NCBI GenBank assembly: GCA_016926985.1 | Contig: JAFGNO010000032.1 | Location: 1-7,418, forward strand | DNA from: Anaerolineae bacterium | GTDB taxonomy: Bacteria > Chloroflexota > Anaerolineae > Aggregatilineales > UBA3940 | DNA length: 7,418 nucleotides | Reading direction: 5' to 3' | Shown: piece by piece, positions 4,309 through 7,418 of the stretch | Layout: every line of letters starts with the position of its first letter | How positions within the stretch are numbered: position 1 is the stretch's first letter | Position numbers and translations under genes: made by a program | The notes under the pieces: generated by a model | What the model was told of the DNA's origin: nothing | Seen by the model: the letters and a program-made list of their open reading frames with translations, nothing else | The model's database searches: none

Positions 4309-6064
4309 GTTCAGTCTTGCTGCATCACTTAAGGGCGGCCTTGCCATCGCTGCGTTTTTGCTGATTGGCCTCTCCGCCTGCGATGCCACTGAGGACATTG
4401 AGACTGTGACACTCCCCACTGCAACTGAGATTGTCAATCCAAATCCCACGCCGACCCGCACACCCTCCCTGCAGGTTCTTCCTGCTCACTCCTTAGCTGT
4501 GCCAGATTGGACAGGTTCATCTGTCGAAACGATCCGGGAAAGCAGAATTTTACGGGTGGGGGTCTTATTCAATGCCACACCATTAAGCTACATGTTGCCG
4601 TCGGGCCAGGTGGGGGGGTATGAGGTCGCGCTGCTTGCTGCGATTGCTGGTGGGTGGGATGTAGAACTACAGTATATGCATGTGACCCGGCAGACTCGGC
4701 TGGAGTCGCTGCTGATTGGCGAGGTAGATATTCTCGTTGGTGCAGTCTCTCAACGGCGCGACCAGGCTCGCTATGTAGAATATACGGAACCGGTCTTTAT
4801 GAGTGGGTTTGCCCTGCTTGTTAAGGATGATGTGGGAGACAACCTTGCTGCGCTGCTCGACGGTGCAACGATAGCTGTAGTTGAGCCGGGTAATAGCATG
4901 GCCTGCGAGGAGTTGGTAGCACAGCATGCAGCAAATGCCCGGTGCGAGCCGGTTCTATCCATCGATCAGGCACTGGTTGATCTGATGTCAGGTGAAGTGG
5001 GTGCTGTTATTGCCCGCTATGAAACTGCGATACCCGTTCTGGCGAGGTATAGCGCTGTCCGGCTGATAGATGTGCTTGATCCGGAATACTACGCGTTTGC
5101 CGTCAAACGCGGAGACGCCTGGCTCCGCGATCTGGTGAACCAGGGCCTGTTCACCTTGATATCCTCAGGTGAGGCCGCCTCCCTGTACAGTGCTGAATTA
5201 TACGGGAATACACCGGAGCTTTTTGCCCGGAGAACGGGCACCGCCCAATACAGCTTGGAGAATTTCCCAACCGGCGCTCTCGCTGATCCAACAGTTATCC
5301 AACGGCTTTTGTCTGGGGAGCCTCTCAGGGTAGGGGGATTGGCACAGGTTGACTCCTATAGCGAATTTGACAGTCGGGCTATCTACGATGGGTTCAATCG
5401 TGCGGTGATCAACGAGCTGGCCCGCCGCTGGAATGTGCCGGTCGTTGAATACTCGGGCAGTGACGAGCCGGCTTCATCGCTTCTTATCTCAGGTGAGGTC
5501 GATCTGGTGACCGGTATCCAGCCGGAGCTTTCACAGTATGGCACAATAGCTTTCAGCCAGGCTTATTACACAGAAGGTGTTCGCCTTATCCATTTGCAGG
5601 ATGTGCCAGTGGCTGGTATTGCAGACCTGGAGCGGCGGGCCATCTATGTTGTTGATCCGGTGGCTGTTTCTACCGATTTGGTCAATCTGAATAATCGCTT
5701 TCCGGTTGTATTGTCTGCAGACTCGCTGGTGGATGCCTTCCTTGCTCTCAGGACCAGGGGCGTGGTAGCTGTTGTCGGCAATGAGTATATTCTCTCGCTG
5801 ATGGGCCGAGCTGATGATCGGATAGTGTTTGACGATGCCCGTTATCGCGTGCAGGAACGGGTATTTGCCACACCAATCAACGATCCGGATTTTCTGCGGC
5901 TGATAAACCTCACCCTTCAGGATATGCAGCAGGATGGTACCCTGCTGGTGCTCAGGGAGCAGTACTTTGAACCATATCTGCCACCGGGCGCAACATATGA
6001 TGACCTGCCATCAGTAATCTGGGCTGGACCTGGTGAGCAATATCTGGGTTTGGGTGGCTACTGA
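4286..6064 (+). CDS. Lipoprotein with two tandem family 3 solute-binding domains
   Basis: Predicted extracytoplasmic binding protein anchored by lipid. The protein is 592 aa. A signal peptide of about 31 residues ends in the lipobox LSAC, with Cys32 as the lipidation site. A Thr/Pro-rich linker (about 40-73) leads to domain 1 (about 86-312), which starts ILRVGVLFNATPLSYM and contains GEVDILVGAVSQRRDQARYV. Domain 2 (about 343-570) starts PLRVGGLAQVDSYSEF and contains SGEVDLVTGIQPELSQYG. Both fit the SBP_bac_3 fold used for polar amino acids and related solutes. Domain 1 keeps arginines (157, 158, 162) where the ligand carboxylate is usually held; the matching part of domain 2 (410-431) has none. 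No permease or ATPase gene is in the window, so transport is unproven; a sensory or receptor role is possible. GGAG at 4279-4282 is only 3 nt before the ATG at 4286; TTG 4292 would be better spaced, and GTG 4262 is a further in-frame option. The 23-nt overlap with obg suggests translational coupling. Confidence 0.85.
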   Translation: MNLSGLNKFSLAASLKGGLAIAAFLLIGLSACDATEDIETVTLPTATEIVNPNPTPTRTPSLQVLPAHSLAVPDWTGSSVETIRESRILRVGVLFNATPLSYMLPSGQVGGYEVALLAAIAGGWDVELQYMHVTRQTRLESLLIGEVDILVGAVSQRRDQARYVEYTEPVFMSGFALLVKDDVGDNLAALLDGATIAVVEPGNSMACEELVAQHAANARCEPVLSIDQALVDLMSGEVGAVIARYETAIPVLARYSAVRLIDVLDPEYYAFAVKRGDAWLRDLVNQGLFTLISSGEAASLYSAELYGNTPELFARRTGTAQYSLENFPTGALADPTVIQRLLSGEPLRVGGLAQVDSYSEFDSRAIYDGFNRAVINELARRWNVPVVEYSGSDEPASSLLISGEVDLVTGIQPELSQYGTIAFSQAYYTEGVRLIHLQDVPVAGIADLERRAIYVVDPVAVSTDLVNLNNRFPVVLSADSLVDAFLALRTRGVVAVVGNEYILSLMGRADDRIVFDDARYRVQERVFATPINDPDFLRLINLTLQDMQQDGTLLVLREQYFEPYLPPGATYDDLPSVIWAGPGEQYLGLGGY

Positions 6065-6074
6065 TATTGCGGGG

Positions 6075-7418
6075 TTACGGCACAGTAAATTTCAGCGTAA
6101 CAATTTCATAAGGCCGTGAGACAAACATATAGCGATCAGCTCCCTGGTAGACCGGGGCATAGCCGGTTGGGCTTTCATCCAGGTTGACTATCTCAACCCC
6201 CTGGTTAGGAATACTGGTGTGGAGGTTGACAGTTTCTTCTTCCCCGCTGATGCTGTATCCCCTGACGATGATCCCTTGACCATCAAGTGATGGCTTGACA
6301 GCACTGATTTGAAAATAGGGATTATCTACTGAAACCAGGCTGTCTTGCAGTGGCAATGAGCCCCGGTGGAAATCAGTTATCGCCGCCTCAAGGGGCGTTT
6401 GATAAGCCCATGCCTCGTGCCAGGCGGGCACTGGGTCTATGCCATGCGGGATCAGGCAGTAGGAGAACTGGTGTTCACCGAGGCACTGTGCAGTGGGGGT
6501 TTCCAGGTCGCTGCCTGTATTGGCCATGCTGTCATTTCTCAGCCACCCCGTGCTGCGTAACAGGGTCAGAGATATATCAATCTTTTCTGCGCTGTTCCTG
6601 AGGATTTCTACTTCGGGTATCCCCCTGTTGGCAATAGTCAATCCTGTATCGCTGCCTAAAACGGTGACAAACGCTCGCTGTGGATGGGTTTGACTGGAAA
6701 GCTCGCCGTGGGAGTCAAACACAGGGTCGGTGAATTTGGGGACCTGCCTCTGAACCACTTCGAAGTGACCGTCATAGAAGGCGACGTCAGTGTTAATACC
6801 GGTTGGAAAATGGACACGCAGCCGGTGATCCAGGGCGTTGTTAGACACCTGTACTTCTATGTCTACCCGGGGGATATTCCGGATTACGCGGATCATTGTT
6901 GTGATTGAGATGGGTACAAACTGCGCTGCCAGCGGCAGTCGCCTGGACCTGTCCGGCGCCAGGGAACGGGGCACACGATATATCTGGAGAAATTCGAGGG
7001 CCTGGCCTGTTCGCCCCGATGTTCTTAAGACTTGCAGGGGGGTGTTTGTTGGGATATCGATTATAGTGTCGCGTTGTGGCGCGCGGTAAGCCCGCAGGTC
7101 TCCTGCATCGCCCCCATCAATGTACCGGTTCAACTCTGAAAACGATCTCCCTGTCCGTTTGTCGAAAAGAGTCAGCGTTCCTTCATTGCGATCGACATTG
7201 ATGCTCAGGAACTCGTTCTCAATGGTTGTGCCGCCATCCTCAAAGCTGTCTTTATTGGGGGCCACGCTTGAACCCGACTGTCGGATATAGAATGTGGAAT
7301 AGCCAACAGCAGGCAGGTTCTTTGCCACAAACTGAAGCCGTGTTGATTCTTTCTGTGTATCGTGATCGTTTTCGATAATGATATCGTGCGGGATAACACG
7401 ACCATCATCCTCGGCCAC
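6075..7418 (-). CDS. Glycoside hydrolase family 38 alpha-mannosidase, C-terminal part (cut by right edge)
   Basis: The visible 447 codons match the C-terminal beta-sandwich region of GH38 alpha-mannosidases, retaining enzymes that remove alpha-mannose from glycans or glycosides. Counting from the window edge, IENEFLSINVDRNEGTLTLF (66-85) opens the GH38 C-terminal domain; DGGDAGD is at 101-107; DHRLRVHFPTG at 197-207; TLLRSTGWL at 285-293; TPTAQCLG at 307-314. These are family signatures. The catalytic N-terminal domain with its zinc site and nucleophile, about half of a normal 850-1050 aa protein, lies beyond the window, so activity and signal peptide cannot be judged. The edge codon is GTG, but the frame runs off the end and that Val is internal. 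The gene is convergent with the lipoprotein gene, 10 bp between stops, with no clear terminator between them. A mannosylglycerate hydrolase type is possible. Confidence 0.88.
   Translation of the reverse strand: MAEDDGRVIPHDIIIENDHDTQKESTRLQFVAKNLPAVGYSTFYIRQSGSSVAPNKDSFEDGGTTIENEFLSINVDRNEGTLTLFDKRTGRSFSELNRYIDGGDAGDLRAYRAPQRDTIIDIPTNTPLQVLRTSGRTGQALEFLQIYRVPRSLAPDRSRRLPLAAQFVPISITTMIRVIRNIPRVDIEVQVSNNALDHRLRVHFPTGINTDVAFYDGHFEVVQRQVPKFTDPVFDSHGELSSQTHPQRAFVTVLGSDTGLTIANRGIPEVEILRNSAEKIDISLTLLRSTGWLRNDSMANTGSDLETPTAQCLGEHQFSYCLIPHGIDPVPAWHEAWAYQTPLEAAITDFHRGSLPLQDSLVSVDNPYFQISAVKPSLDGQGIIVRGYSISGEEETVNLHTSIPNQGVEIVNLDESPTGYAPVYQGADRYMFVSRPYEIVTLKFTVP

Noticed and set aside
4015..4461. 148-codon minus-strand open frame over the obg/lipoprotein junction
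   Set aside because: It is antisense to two well-supported genes, of low-complexity composition, and has no domain signal.
6075..6092. TTAC-N6-GTAA small inverted repeat as a terminator between the convergent genes
   Set aside because: The stem is only 4 bp with no T-tract, and it lies within the end of the GH38 coding region.
7416..7418. GTG at the right edge as the start of the GH38 gene
   Set aside because: The encoded region begins in the middle of a GH38 protein and lacks the catalytic domain. The Val is internal and the gene is simply truncated by the window.

Overview
This window looks like ordinary chromosomal DNA, not a phage or plasmid. The genes are a mix of core bacterial functions: the cell-shape protein MreB, the redox repressor Rex, a GbsR/MarR-type regulator, a polyprenyl diphosphate synthase and the GTPase Obg. 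They are followed by a lipid-anchored tandem solute-binding protein and a family 38 glycosidase. Medium GC content, a Thr/Pro-rich lipoprotein linker and this mixture of genes suggest a member of the Chloroflexota, perhaps Anaerolineae. That placement is my inference from protein style; no marker in the window proves it.

Layout: (1) The 3' end of mreB runs rightward from the left edge and ends at a hairpin with a T-tract. (2) rex runs leftward and meets mreB tail to tail. (3) Positions 1123-1461 are a divergent regulatory region. It holds a likely rex promoter with an overlapping palindrome, a 147-bp MITE-like element with 18-bp terminal inverted repeats and a perfect 9-bp target duplication, and a strong consensus-type promoter facing right. 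(4) A rightward run follows: gbsR-like regulator, polyprenyl synthase, obg, tandem solute-binding lipoprotein. Gaps are 38 bp and 58 bp, then a 23-nt overlap between obg and the lipoprotein. A second promoter close to the obg start suggests that obg can be expressed independently, perhaps from a leaderless mRNA. (5) A leftward GH38 alpha-mannosidase gene, cut by the right edge, meets the lipoprotein gene tail to tail with 10 bp between the stops.

Rex would sense the NADH/NAD+ ratio, and the prenyl synthase probably makes the chain for a respiratory quinone or lipid carrier. A respiration or membrane theme is therefore possible for the rex/gbsR region, but the sequence does not prove it. I found no large undescribed system. 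The clearest unannotated feature is the MITE inserted between the two divergent promoters. Next are the unusual rex palindrome, the possibly leaderless obg promoter, and a tandem binding protein whose second lobe lacks the usual ligand-binding arginine.
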